From assembly GCA_964421245.1 (NCBI GenBank), contig CAYQVW010000005.1, positions 1 to 64,000 of the forward strand: DNA of 64,000 nt, read 5' to 3'. Each line of letters starts with the position of its first letter. Position 1 is the stretch's first letter. The position numbers were made by a program, and so were the translations under genes. Source of the DNA: CAYQVW01 sp964421245 (GTDB taxonomy: Bacteria > Margulisbacteria > WOR-1 > XYC2-FULL-46-14). The notes below the pieces were generated by a model. That model saw only the letters and a list, made by a program, of their open reading frames with translations, searched no databases and was not told the DNA's origin. Below are positions 50,948 to 60,175 of this stretch, piece after piece.

Positions 50948-52171
50948 ATGGCGCTCTATAGCTACAAAGCTAAGGATAAAACGGGGGTTACTGTTGGTGG
51001 CACAATGGAGGCCCAGGATTCTTCTTCTGTTGCAAGTCGTTTGGTAGAGCTTGGTTTTATTCCCATCTCAATCTCTGAGAAAACTCAAGGTACCTCCGTT
51101 AATATTGATAAATTTCTAAGTCGTTTTAATAAGATTAAGAGTGAAGAATTAATCATATTTGTACGTCAGCTCTCTTCAATTCTTGATGCAGGTGTTCCGT
51201 TGCTCGAATCCCTAGAAGCTCTTTATGATCAAATGACAACGCCTCAATTTAAAGAAATAATTGCTGATTTAAAGAAAGACATACAGAGTGGAACCTCTTT
51301 CTCAGAGGCTCTTTCGAAATTTCCAAAAGTTTTCAATTTGCCTTTTGTAGCAATGATTAGGGTTGGTGAGCGGGCTGGAATTTTGGGTGAAGTATTAGAT
51401 CGTTTAGCTGATTTGATGGAGCGTGATTATGAAAATGTACAAAAGATCAAATCAGCCACTCGTTATCCTGTTTTGGTTTTTGTTTCATTAACTTTCGCAT
51501 TCTTTTTTGTTATAACTTGGGTTGTTCCTAGATTCTCTGCAATATTTGAAAAAAGTGGAACTAGTTTACCTTTACCGACCAGGATGTTGATAGGGACCAA
51601 CTATATAGTGAGGCATTATTTTTATATCATTATTCCGGTTATTATACTTCTTGTTTGGGCATTTCGTTACATGGTTGGTACTCCAAAGGGTAAGCTCTGG
51701 TGGGATGGATTTACTTTGAAGCTGCCGGTTTTTGGCCCCCTTTTTAAGAAGCTCACTTTATCGCGTTTTGCTAGAATGCTCTCTTCTATGCTTAAGGCCG
51801 GTGTTCCTATTCTTGATTCTTTACTCATTATTAAAGATACACTGGACAATAGAGTCATTTCTGATGTTATTGGACTCATAAGGGAGGATGTGGCTCGTGG
51901 ACGTGCCTTGGCCGATCCAATGCGGGAAAACCCCAAGTTAATTCCTCCGTTAGTTGTTCAGATGGTTTCAATTGGTGAGAAATCGGGTAATCTTGAAGGC
52001 ATGCTTTCAAAAGTTGCGGACTATTTTGATCGTGACGCTGACTATACTATTAAAAATTTGACTCCATTAATTGAGCCTTTTATGATTGCAATCCTTGCAA
52101 TCTTTGTTGCGATTTTGGCTCTTGGAATCTTTATGCCGATGTGGGATTTGATGAAGGTTTATAAAAAGTAA
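50948..52171 (+). CDS. pilC: Type IV pilus inner-membrane platform protein PilC / GspF
   Basis: The 407-residue platform protein couples PilB to pilin polymerisation. Two repeated GspF domains (about 70-195 and 275-398) each begin with FVRQLSSILDAGVPLLESL or FARMLSSMLKAGVPILDSL. Three membrane helices lie near 172-192, 220-240 and 375-397. It begins with ATG behind AGAGGGGG after the kinase gene. It ends 99 bases before the pilin gene, which has its own promoter. Confidence 0.95.
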   Translation: MALYSYKAKDKTGVTVGGTMEAQDSSSVASRLVELGFIPISISEKTQGTSVNIDKFLSRFNKIKSEELIIFVRQLSSILDAGVPLLESLEALYDQMTTPQFKEIIADLKKDIQSGTSFSEALSKFPKVFNLPFVAMIRVGERAGILGEVLDRLADLMERDYENVQKIKSATRYPVLVFVSLTFAFFFVITWVVPRFSAIFEKSGTSLPLPTRMLIGTNYIVRHYFYIIIPVIILLVWAFRYMVGTPKGKLWWDGFTLKLPVFGPLFKKLTLSRFARMLSSMLKAGVPILDSLLIIKDTLDNRVISDVIGLIREDVARGRALADPMRENPKLIPPLVVQMVSIGEKSGNLEGMLSKVADYFDRDADYTIKNLTPLIEPFMIAILAIFVAILALGIFMPMWDLMKVYKK

Positions 52172-52180
52172 AATAAAAGC

Positions 52181-52207
52181 TTGACAAAAATATTTATATG
52201 ATATAAT
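52181..52207 (+). promoter_or_regulatory. Promoter of the pilin gene
   Basis: A perfect TTGACA (52181-52186) and a perfect TATAAT (52202-52207) are only 15 bases apart, shorter than ideal. The leader of about 57 bases carries an AGAGGGGGTG ribosome site. Confidence 0.6.
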
Positions 52208-52270
52208 TACATATTAAATTGCCAAGTGAGTTTTATTGGCTAAATAAAATATTTAAAGAGGGGGTGAAAG

Positions 52271-52678
52271 ATGAGAAAAGGTTTTACATTGATCGAGTTA
52301 GTTATGGTTATCGTTATTCTTGGTGTATTGGCAGCGGTTGCTATTCCGAGGTTTATTAGTTTAAGTGATGAAGCTAGGACAGCAGCAGCAAAAGGTGGAT
52401 TGGGTGCAATGAGAGCCGCAGTTGCTATTGAATATTCTTCAATGGCGGTGTCTGGTAATGCTACCTATCCTGCAACAATAACTGGAGATATTTTCCAGGA
52501 TGGACAGGTTCCTGCTAATCCAGCTTATGGTGATGAGCGTGGTGTTGAGCCTACTGCCGCAACTACTTTTGGTGCGGTTAATTTTAATAACCAGGCTTGG
52601 GCCTACAACAATGCCAATGGACGTGTTTGGGCGAATGCTAGTGGTGGTTTCTTCACTACACAGAATAGCGCTTGGTAA
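52271..52678 (+). CDS. Type IV major pilin-like prepilin
   Basis: The 135-residue protein has the class III leader MRKG, cut before FTLIEL with Glu at position 5. A hydrophobic assembly helix (about 5-28) and a small globular domain of Ala, Asn and Gly-rich sequence follow. It is the only prepilin here with its own promoter, ribosome site and terminator, so it is probably the major pilin. It has no cysteine pair for a disulfide loop. Confidence 0.92.
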   Translation: MRKGFTLIELVMVIVILGVLAAVAIPRFISLSDEARTAAAKGGLGAMRAAVAIEYSSMAVSGNATYPATITGDIFQDGQVPANPAYGDERGVEPTAATTFGAVNFNNQAWAYNNANGRVWANASGGFFTTQNSAW

Positions 52679-52707
52679 ATTGGTTTTTAGTTTTTATTAA
52701 ATAAAGG

Positions 52708-52739
52708 CAAGGGTAATCGGAAGGTTACCCTTGTTTTTT
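52708..52739 (+). terminator. Intrinsic terminator of the pilin gene
   Basis: CAAGGGTAA (52708-52716) pairs with TTACCCTTG (52725-52733) across an 8-base loop, followed by TTTTTT. Confidence 0.9.
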
Positions 52740-52756
52740 GTTTGGGGGGAGCAGTT

Positions 52757-55135
52757 GTGTTTAATGAGAAGATCAAGGATTTTATCTGTTTTTTTGTTTT
52801 TCTCTTGATTGTATTTGCTTTTTTTCACAAATTTATTGTTGGAAATTATATTTTTGCATATAAAGATCTTTCTCGTTACTTTTACCCCTTACGTTATCTT
52901 ATGGCTGAGCAAGTTAGGGTGGGTGTCATGCCGCTGTGGAATCCTTTCCTATACTGTGGTTATCCATTTTTGGCAACTTTACAGATAGGGTTCTTTTATC
53001 CGCTTACAATTATTTATTATTTTTTGTCTTTTGACTTTGCTTTTAATTTATACATTATAGTGCACTATTATTTGGCAGCATTGTTTTTCTATTCTATGAT
53101 GCGCCATTTTAAGGCCTCTTCTGCGGCTGCCTTTATCTCGTCAGTTGTGTTTGCTTTTTCCGGATACTTGCTCTCTGTATCAAATATGAATACCACCCTT
53201 TGTGCGGTCGTTTGGCTTCCTTTGGTAATTATGTTTTATGATAAGTTAATTAACCGTTTTAGTCTTATGCGGCTTTTTTTGTTTTCTCTCTTTTTGGTTT
53301 TTACCTTTTTGGGAGGGGAACCGACAGTTGTCTATTTTTCCCTCTTAATTCTTTTTGCTTATGGTTTGCACAAGGGGGAGAGTGCCAGACAGCGGTTGCT
53401 TAACGTTTGTTTTTTGGTTTTAGGTGTGGTTGTTTTTTTGCTTATTGCAGCTGTTCAATTATTACCGTTTCTTGAGTTTGCAAGATTTTCTGATCGAGCG
53501 GTTTTAACCGGGTATGAGTTAATATCTTTTCGTTCTTTCCCGATACGTGAGACACTTACTTTTCTTTTTCCTTATTTTTATGGAACCGTCTTAAGGGCTG
53601 GAAGTTATACGACACAGATATTGGGAAAACAAATACAGGATTGGGTTATTTCTCCTTATGTTGGGGTAATTCCACTCTTTTTTGTCTTTTACTCGATTTA
53701 TAAACCAAATAGGAGGACAATTTTTTGGGCCTTAATTGGTCTACTTGGTCTGTTTTTAGCTTATGGTCGATATACTCCCATTCATTACCTTTTTTATGTA
53801 TTTTTCCCGGGAGTTTCTTATATTCGATTTCCAGTAAAATATATTTTTATAACAGTTTTTTCGATTTCGTTATTGGCTGGTTTTGGGTTTGACACTTTTT
53901 TTAAGGATTTCAAGAAAAATAGTTATAAAATTATTATTACTATTTTTGTTTTATCCTTTTGTTTTTCCTTTCTTCGTATTTTGCTTAGCCTTTTTAAGTC
54001 AAACTTGTTCCGAGTTATGGTTTTAAGAATAGGTAAAAATGCCAATGAGATTATATTAGAAGGTTTGTGGAAAACAATTGATATTAATTTGTATTCATTT
54101 CTTTATATTTCCATTATTTTATTTGTTTTTGGCTTTGCCCTGTATCTTTTTAGAAATTCCCTTATTAAGAAAAATGTTTTATTTTTTATTATTATTTCTG
54201 TTGCTGTTTTTGATCTTGCAGCAACTAATATAAGTATTAATACAGCAAGCAATAGAAAAGTTTTTGAAGAAACTCCTCCCAATATGGCATTTTTGTTAAA
54301 AGACAAGGATCTGTTTAGATATGCCTCAACAAAGAGTCTTGAAGAACATAATAAGCGGGTTTATGGAATAGATTTTGATCGCTCACTATTTGAGTCTGTT
54401 GATAAGTTTTCAGCCAATCGTCCATTGGTATACAAGTTGTTTAATTATGATGGTTATAATTCTATGATTTTTGAGAGCCATGAGAAATTAAATCAAATAT
54501 ATTCTAGATTAGAATTAAATGAGAGGCTTAAAATTCTGGGGGCTTTAAATGTTAAATATGTTGCCAGTATTATGAGATTACCGTCTAGTTATTTGAGGCT
54601 AGTAAAACATAGCGATAATTATTTTTATGGTGAAATATTTATATATGAAAACAAATATTGGTTACCAAGAGCTTATTTGGTCTCTTCCTACAGAATTGCT
54701 CAAGACAGCAAGGCTTATGTAAAAATATTAAAGGACCGGACTTTTAACCCGAGGCAAGAGGTTATTTTAGAAGAAGGGCTTCCTTCTGATTTTATTAATT
54801 CTAGATTTGATTTTCGGGGTCAAGCAAATATTGTTACCTATGATTATAATGGGCCTAAAATAAAAACAAATGCTAACAGAGCCTCTATTCTATTTTTAAG
54901 TGATTCCTATTATCCTGGTTGGAAGGCCTATGTTGATGGCAAAGAGACAACGATCTTAAAGGCGAATTATCGATTTAGAGCAGTGCTTGTGCCAGCTGGT
55001 AATCACGAAGTTTCTTTTTCCTACGAGCCTTTTTGGTTTAAGGTTGGAATGGTTATTACTATCTCAACCCTTCTTGTTTTTGCCGGAATATTTGCTGCCA
55101 ATTTCTTGCTCCGCTTGGGGAAGCCTCATCTATAA
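52757..55135 (+). CDS. YfhO-family polytopic membrane protein
   Basis: The 792-residue protein has about 13 membrane helices and a C-terminal extracytoplasmic strand domain. The latter has the family marker LSDSYYPGWKAYVDGKE near residue 719. The N-terminal DLSRYFYPLRYLMAEQVRVG region fits the GT-C fold. YfhO proteins act in glycosylation of lipoteichoic acid or other lipid-linked glycans. The GTG at 52757 follows a GGGGGGAGCA site. It heads a run of four membrane/glycosyl transfer genes between the pilin and the minor pilins. Confidence 0.85.
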   Translation: MFNEKIKDFICFFVFLLIVFAFFHKFIVGNYIFAYKDLSRYFYPLRYLMAEQVRVGVMPLWNPFLYCGYPFLATLQIGFFYPLTIIYYFLSFDFAFNLYIIVHYYLAALFFYSMMRHFKASSAAAFISSVVFAFSGYLLSVSNMNTTLCAVVWLPLVIMFYDKLINRFSLMRLFLFSLFLVFTFLGGEPTVVYFSLLILFAYGLHKGESARQRLLNVCFLVLGVVVFLLIAAVQLLPFLEFARFSDRAVLTGYELISFRSFPIRETLTFLFPYFYGTVLRAGSYTTQILGKQIQDWVISPYVGVIPLFFVFYSIYKPNRRTIFWALIGLLGLFLAYGRYTPIHYLFYVFFPGVSYIRFPVKYIFITVFSISLLAGFGFDTFFKDFKKNSYKIIITIFVLSFCFSFLRILLSLFKSNLFRVMVLRIGKNANEIILEGLWKTIDINLYSFLYISIILFVFGFALYLFRNSLIKKNVLFFIIISVAVFDLAATNISINTASNRKVFEETPPNMAFLLKDKDLFRYASTKSLEEHNKRVYGIDFDRSLFESVDKFSANRPLVYKLFNYDGYNSMIFESHEKLNQIYSRLELNERLKILGALNVKYVASIMRLPSSYLRLVKHSDNYFYGEIFIYENKYWLPRAYLVSSYRIAQDSKAYVKILKDRTFNPRQEVILEEGLPSDFINSRFDFRGQANIVTYDYNGPKIKTNANRASILFLSDSYYPGWKAYVDGKETTILKANYRFRAVLVPAGNHEVSFSYEPFWFKVGMVITISTLLVFAGIFAANFLLRLGKPHL

Positions 55136-55138
55136 TGT

Positions 55139-56386
55139 ATGAAGAAGGTTAATCTCCTCTTATATTTTATTTTTTTTGCTTCGATTGCAGTAGCTTCAGT
55201 TTTTGTTTTTTTATTTTTCCATCCAGTACAGATGGTATATGAATACTCAGATATTGCTATAAACTTGGTGCAGGGCAAGGGGTTTGTTGGTCTTGGATTT
55301 TTTAAGTATGCACTTCGTCCGACCTCACTCATGAATCCGGCCTATGTCTTTGTGATTGCCCTAAATTATTTTCTTCTAAATAATAATACAAGCTATCTTC
55401 TTGTGCACCTATTGCAGATTTTCAGTTTTTCTTTTAGTGCGGTGTTAATTTGTTTGATTTCAATGCAATTGTTTAAAAGGTTTTATTGGATATCCCCATT
55501 GATATATTTAGCATATTTACCTTTTTACAACTTTATTTATGATATATGGGATATTAATTTATTTATTTCGTTTTCTTTGCTTAGTATTTACTTGTATATA
55601 GTTTATTTTAAAACTTTAAATCCTAAGATTTTAATTTATACTGCAATAGTCATTGGTATTGCTTTGTTGGTAAACCCGATCATTGCCTTCTTTGCTTTTT
55701 GTTTTCTACTGCACATGTACATATACAGGAAGAGAGGCTTTTCTAAAAAGTCGTTTTTAGTTTTTATTATTATTCCCTTGCTAATTGTTTTGCCGTGGAT
55801 GATTAGAAATTATTTGGTCCACAAGAATTTTGTCTTTATTAGAACTGGGCTTGGGATAAATCTTTATTTGGGCAATAATCCGGTTGCAACCGGAACCAGA
55901 TATTTAAAAATAAATGGGGTTGTTCCAAAAGACTTTAATCTGGGTACTAGGCACCATTTTATGGGGGTCATATTGAGAGAATGGAAACCAAAGGGATATA
56001 GTGAGTATGAAGAAGACAAATATTTGTTTAGAGAATTTTTATTTTTCTTATTTAACCATCCGCTTCAATTCATTAAATTATTTTTTATAAAATTCTATTA
56101 TTTTTGGTGGCGTCATAATTTTAACCCCGATCCGAATCCGTTTTATATGGTAGAGTATTCAATTGTTTTGGTTTTTGCCCTATATGCCATGATAAGAGAA
56201 AGGCTTGTTAATCCAGTGTTTAACTTGTTTTATATGATTTTTATTGTTTACTCTTTATTCTTTGCTCTTACTGTTGTAATGTTTAATTGGAGGTATCGCC
56301 TAATTATAACCCCGTTACTCATAATACTAGCATCTTGGGGTATTATTGATTTTGTCAGGAGATTGAGGAATAGAAAACATGTTTAA
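55139..56386 (+). CDS. GT-C-type membrane glycosyltransferase
   Basis: The 415-residue protein has about ten membrane helices. The first loop carries YEYSDIAINLVQGKGF (about 36-51), the pattern of Dol-P-mannosyl-transferase-like (PMT/ArnT) enzymes. There an acidic residue binds the lipid-linked sugar donor. The donor and acceptor are unknown. It starts 3 bases after YfhO and overlaps the next gene by 8 bases. In this setting it may glycosylate pilins or a cell-surface polymer. Confidence 0.75.
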   Translation: MKKVNLLLYFIFFASIAVASVFVFLFFHPVQMVYEYSDIAINLVQGKGFVGLGFFKYALRPTSLMNPAYVFVIALNYFLLNNNTSYLLVHLLQIFSFSFSAVLICLISMQLFKRFYWISPLIYLAYLPFYNFIYDIWDINLFISFSLLSIYLYIVYFKTLNPKILIYTAIVIGIALLVNPIIAFFAFCFLLHMYIYRKRGFSKKSFLVFIIIPLLIVLPWMIRNYLVHKNFVFIRTGLGINLYLGNNPVATGTRYLKINGVVPKDFNLGTRHHFMGVILREWKPKGYSEYEEDKYLFREFLFFLFNHPLQFIKLFFIKFYYFWWRHNFNPDPNPFYMVEYSIVLVFALYAMIRERLVNPVFNLFYMIFIVYSLFFALTVVMFNWRYRLIITPLLIILASWGIIDFVRRLRNRKHV

Positions 56387-58001
56387 TAAGTTAAATAAAA
56401 ATTTAATTGCCGTTGTTGTTCTTACTGTTATTTGGATAATCATGCTGATTCTGGTTAATCCGATTGGTGATTTTCCGCTTAATGACGACTGGGCCTGGGG
56501 GAGGGATGTATATAATTTTTTAAATGAAGGAAGGATTAGTTTTACTGGTTGGGAGGGTATGACACTTATTGCCCAGATATTGTGGGGAGCCTTATTCTGT
56601 CTTCCGTTTGGTTTTTCTTTTACCGCTCTTAGGTTTTCAACCTTAGTTTTGGGGTTAGTTGGAGTATTGGCAACCTATTTTGTTTTTAGGGAGATAAAGG
56701 CAAGCACTATATTTTCCTTTTTGGCAGCTTGTGTCGTAATGTTTAACCCTATTTATTTTGAGCTCTCAAACACTTTTATGACTGATGTTCCTTTTTTTGC
56801 AGTTTCCATGCTCTCTCTATTATTCTTTCTAAAATGGATAGAGAAAGGTGGGAGGTTTGAATTAATCTTTTGTCTCTTTTTGGCGCTGGTTTCTATCTTT
56901 ATACGTCAGATTGGGGTTGTTCTTTTGGCAGGCTTTGGCGTAGCCTTGTTATTAAAGAGAGGGGTTAATAGAAAAAATATTATTAGTGCAATATTTTTGC
57001 CTGTTCTTGGGCTTGGGCTATTATTATTATATGAAACGATAATAAATTCAACAATTGGTTTGCCCTCCATCTATAGTTATAATGTGAAAGTACTATTTAC
57101 TAATGCAAAAAAGTCTTATCTGATTGTTTTGATGGGATTCATTAAAAACCTAATTGCAATGTTTATATATTTGGGTTTTTTTCTTTTTCCAGTTTTGTTG
57201 TTATCCTTTGTTTTTGTTTGGAAAAAAATAAAAAGATTTTTTTGGTGTATGGGAGGGATAATAATCTTATCCTGGTACTACCTTATTCCGAAATTTCCTC
57301 AATCAATGCCTTTGCTAGGAAATGTTTATTACAATTTTATTCTTGGTCCGTTGACTCTCAGGGATAGTTATTTTTTTTCAGGGGTCTCTTCTTATTATAA
57401 TTTTCCGGATTTTTTAGGAACTTATACTTTATTGAATGGGATTATTGGTGGTGGAATTATAGCTTCTCTTTTTATTTATGCTATAAAGAAAAAAAATTGG
57501 TTAGCCTTAATGGCGATTTTTATTGTTTTTGCTTATTTTTTGCCTTTAGGATTAAGCTGGCTTTTTGATCGTTATCTGATATTTTTAATCCCTTTTGTGA
57601 TGATTGTTGTGTACGAGAGCTTTAAGGACAAAATAAAATCTTTTTCTTTTCCACTATTTTTTTCTTTTTTGTTGTTGATATGCTTTGCTTTTTTGTCCGT
57701 GGTGGGTACTCATGATTACCTATCCTGGAACCGTGCTCGCTGGAAAGCACTTAATTATTTAACAGAAGATTTAAATATCTCTTACAAGGAGATTGATGGT
57801 GGTTTTGAGTTTAATGGTTGGCATGGTTTTGATCCACACTATAAGCCACCAAAAGATAAGAGTTGGTGGTGGGTTTATGATGACAAATATGTTATTACCT
57901 TTGGACCATTACCTGGTTACACAAAAATGAAGACTTTTCAATTTAAAAGATGGTTTCCTCTTGGTTATGGTAATATATATATAGCAAAGAGAATAAAATG
58001 A
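56379..58001 (+). CDS. PMT-like membrane glycosyltransferase
   Basis: The 540-residue protein has about eleven membrane helices and a hydrophilic Trp-rich C-terminal part (about 470-535). The first loop FPLNDDWAWGRDVYNFLNEGRI (near 30) carries the acidic pair of GT39-type enzymes. Sugar and acceptor are unknown. It overlaps the genes on both sides (8 and 4 bases), so the four-gene run 52757-58720 is one transcript. Confidence 0.78.
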   Translation: MFNKLNKNLIAVVVLTVIWIIMLILVNPIGDFPLNDDWAWGRDVYNFLNEGRISFTGWEGMTLIAQILWGALFCLPFGFSFTALRFSTLVLGLVGVLATYFVFREIKASTIFSFLAACVVMFNPIYFELSNTFMTDVPFFAVSMLSLLFFLKWIEKGGRFELIFCLFLALVSIFIRQIGVVLLAGFGVALLLKRGVNRKNIISAIFLPVLGLGLLLLYETIINSTIGLPSIYSYNVKVLFTNAKKSYLIVLMGFIKNLIAMFIYLGFFLFPVLLLSFVFVWKKIKRFFWCMGGIIILSWYYLIPKFPQSMPLLGNVYYNFILGPLTLRDSYFFSGVSSYYNFPDFLGTYTLLNGIIGGGIIASLFIYAIKKKNWLALMAIFIVFAYFLPLGLSWLFDRYLIFLIPFVMIVVYESFKDKIKSFSFPLFFSFLLLICFAFLSVVGTHDYLSWNRARWKALNYLTEDLNISYKEIDGGFEFNGWHGFDPHYKPPKDKSWWWVYDDKYVITFGPLPGYTKMKTFQFKRWFPLGYGNIYIAKRIK

Positions 58002-58720
58002 GTAAAAAAATTACTGTAATTATGCCGGCTTATAACGCCGAACGCACTTTAAGGCGGACATATGAGGATATTCCTCAAAACCTAGTTTCTTCTATTATAT
58101 TGGGTGATGATTGTTCGCAGGACAATACTATCGAGATTGCAAGATCACTTGGTATCAAAGTTTTAAAAACTCCCCTAAATCTTGGTTATGGGGGAAACCA
58201 AAAAATGCTCTATAACGAAGCCTTAAGTGATGGAGCAGATATTGTTATTATGATCCACCCTGATTGGCAATATGATGCTACTAAAATTCCAGATTTGATA
58301 GATCCAATTATAAAAGGGGAAAAAGATGTAATGCTTGGTTCTCGGGTCTTAGGGGGGAAGAGGGGTACGCTGGCTGGGGGAATGCCATTATATAAGTATA
58401 TTTCAAATAGATTTCTTACCCTTTGTGAGAATTTGACTTTGCGTTTGAAGCTTTCTGAGTATCATACTGGAATGAGGGCTTATAGTAGAAAGGTTTTAGA
58501 GACCATTCCCTACAATAAAAACTCGGATAATTTTGTTTTTGACACAGAGGTTTTGGCAGAAATTGCAGCGTCTCAATTCTCTGTAGGAGAGATTCCAATC
58601 CCATGCCGCTATTTTAAAGAAGCGTCCTCGGTAAATTTTTTAAACAGCACGATTTATGGATTAGAAACACTTAAAGTTTGTCTTAAATATTTAGTTGACA
58701 AATCTTGCTATAAAAACTAA
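57998..58720 (+). CDS. Family 2 glycosyltransferase (DPM1-like)
   Basis: The 240-residue cytoplasmic GT-A enzyme probably makes a polyprenyl-phosphate sugar for the two GT-C enzymes upstream. It has VIMPAYNAERTL at the start, then LGDDCSQDNT (nucleotide site) and HPDWQYD near 89 in place of the usual DxD. GYGGNQ and HTGMRAYSR follow. It lacks the C-terminal membrane helices of GtrB. The promoter of the minor-pilin genes overlaps its end. Confidence 0.9.
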   Translation: MSKKITVIMPAYNAERTLRRTYEDIPQNLVSSIILGDDCSQDNTIEIARSLGIKVLKTPLNLGYGGNQKMLYNEALSDGADIVIMIHPDWQYDATKIPDLIDPIIKGEKDVMLGSRVLGGKRGTLAGGMPLYKYISNRFLTLCENLTLRLKLSEYHTGMRAYSRKVLETIPYNKNSDNFVFDTEVLAEIAASQFSVGEIPIPCRYFKEASSVNFLNSTIYGLETLKVCLKYLVDKSCYKN

Positions 58721-58723
58721 AAT
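58685..58723 (+). promoter_or_regulatory. Promoter of minor-pilin set 1
   Basis: TTGACA at 58695-58700 and TAAAAT at 58718-58723, spacer 17 bases, ATG 12 bases later. The 17-mer AAATATTTAGTTGACAA (58685-58701) recurs exactly at 61197-61213 before set 2. Confidence 0.7.
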
Positions 58724-58735
58724 ACTCTCAATATA

Positions 58736-59290
58736 ATGAAAAAAGCCTTTTCAATAATAGAGCTTACCATTGTTGTTGTGTTGCTCTCCGTGATTTCTGT
58801 TTCGGTCTACCTCTCAATAGGAAATACGAATAGTCAAATACTAGATTTAGCAGCTACCCGTATGGCAGCGGATATTAGATATGCTCAGAATCTAGCAATT
58901 GCAAGACGTGGGTGGTATGGGGTCCGCTTTTCTAGCTTTTTTAACTTTTATTATGTTTATGAGTTTGATTCTAGTCAGTGGTGGAGTGAAGATGTTGTAA
59001 TCAATCCGGCCAATCCTCCAAATCCATTGCAAATTGAGATTGATGAAATATATGATGGAGTTGCAATAACCGATATTCGTTGTAATGATTCTTTCTTTAA
59101 CTACAAGTTAATCTTTAATCCAAGAGGAGAGCCTTATGGCTCTATTGCTGGTATCCCTTATCAATATACAAACGACAGTATAATAACCTTAACATTTGCT
59201 CCGGCTGGTTGTGGTTCTGGTTGTTCTCCTCTTGATAGAGAGGTGCGTGTTGCACCATATAGCGGAAAGGTGTATTTTGTATATAACTAA
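58736..59290 (+). CDS. Minor pilin, GspH/FimT-like (set 1)
   Basis: The 184-residue prepilin has leader MKKA, cut before FSIIEL, with Ala instead of Gly at -1. The assembly helix (about 5-27) and a strand-rich head with AATRMAADIRYAQNLAIARRGWYGVRF (about 40-66) match GspH/FimT proteins. A CGSGC loop lies near the end. Its equivalent in set 2 is at 61243. It opens the four-gene set H-V-W-X. Confidence 0.85.
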   Translation: MKKAFSIIELTIVVVLLSVISVSVYLSIGNTNSQILDLAATRMAADIRYAQNLAIARRGWYGVRFSSFFNFYYVYEFDSSQWWSEDVVINPANPPNPLQIEIDEIYDGVAITDIRCNDSFFNYKLIFNPRGEPYGSIAGIPYQYTNDSIITLTFAPAGCGSGCSPLDREVRVAPYSGKVYFVYN

Positions 59291-59291
59291 T

Positions 59292-59690
59292 ATGAAAACA
59301 AAAAAAGGTTTTACATTAATTGAGCTAGTAGTTAGCATGATTGTGATTGGTATTGCCTTCTATGGATTAATGAGTGTTTTGAGTGATATTACTATAAAAA
59401 ATACTTCTGGTCAGGAGATATTGAAAGCCGGATTTTTAGCCGAAGAAGTTATGGAAAAGATCTTGGTGAAGGGGAAAGATTTTGATACTGATATTGTGGA
59501 TGTTTCGTCCCAAAACTTCTCTTCTCCTTTTTCTGGTTATTCTTATGTTGTTGATGTTGAATATGTTAATCCGTATGATTTAAATCTATCGACTTCCGAA
59601 GCAACGGATTATAAACGAATCGAAGTTACTGTAACTGGGGACAGTGCTGGTTTCCCAATTAAGCTTATTACTATCAAGGCAAATATATGA
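59292..59690 (+). CDS. Minor pilin, GspI/PilV-like (set 1)
   Basis: The 132-residue prepilin has leader MKTKKG, cut before FTLIEL, then the assembly helix and a small head. FLAEEVMEKILVKGKDFDTD (about 44) fits the GspI/PilV pattern of residues after the helix. The ATG at 59292 follows the previous stop by 1 base. The open frame continues upstream but lacks a leader there. The next ATG overlaps its stop. Confidence 0.85.
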   Translation: MKTKKGFTLIELVVSMIVIGIAFYGLMSVLSDITIKNTSGQEILKAGFLAEEVMEKILVKGKDFDTDIVDVSSQNFSSPFSGYSYVVDVEYVNPYDLNLSTSEATDYKRIEVTVTGDSAGFPIKLITIKANI

Positions 59691-60175
59691 GAAAAAGAAG
59701 GGGATTTACCTTAATTGAGATAATTATAACAATTGTGGTTTTATCTATTATCAGTACTCTTTTTGCTGCATATATTAGAACCGGCATAGATGTTTGGTTA
59801 AGATTGCGTGCAGAAAACATGTTGCAAGCAGAAGGAAGAACGGCTGCGTCACATATACTTGAAAACATGAGAGGAATGCAGGGGAGAGCGAGTATTACAG
59901 TTATGACAACTTCTGAAGTTGAGTTTTTTGATGGAGATGGAGTAACGCATAATTATCAGATTGCTCAATCAGGGTCGGATTATCTCCTAAATTATAATGG
60001 TGTTTTTCTTACGAGCTATTTAGCACCCGCTGGCTTACAATTTGTATATTTAGATCACGATGGTAATCAGGTTTTTTCTGCCAGTGCTGTTGAGGCAATT
60101 CGTTTTAGATTATTATTGCGCTATGGGGAAGATCCCTTTAGCATTGAGACGGCATGTCGGTTAAGGATTTTATAA
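59687..60175 (+). CDS. Minor pilin, GspJ/PilW-like (set 1)
   Basis: The 162-residue prepilin has leader MRKRRG, cut before FTLIEI with Glu5 present. The head has a LRAENMLQAEGRTAASHILENMRG helix (about 38-61) and strands, as in GspJ/PilW. Its start overlaps the previous stop by 4 bases and its stop overlaps the next start (TAATG), so translation is coupled. Confidence 0.85.
   Translation: MRKRRGFTLIEIIITIVVLSIISTLFAAYIRTGIDVWLRLRAENMLQAEGRTAASHILENMRGMQGRASITVMTTSEVEFFDGDGVTHNYQIAQSGSDYLLNYNGVFLTSYLAPAGLQFVYLDHDGNQVFSASAVEAIRFRLLLRYGEDPFSIETACRLRIL

Noticed and set aside
55131..55136. TATAAT as a promoter for the GT-C gene at 55139
   Set aside because: It ends only 2 bases before the ATG and overlaps the previous stop; the gene is part of an overlapping operon.
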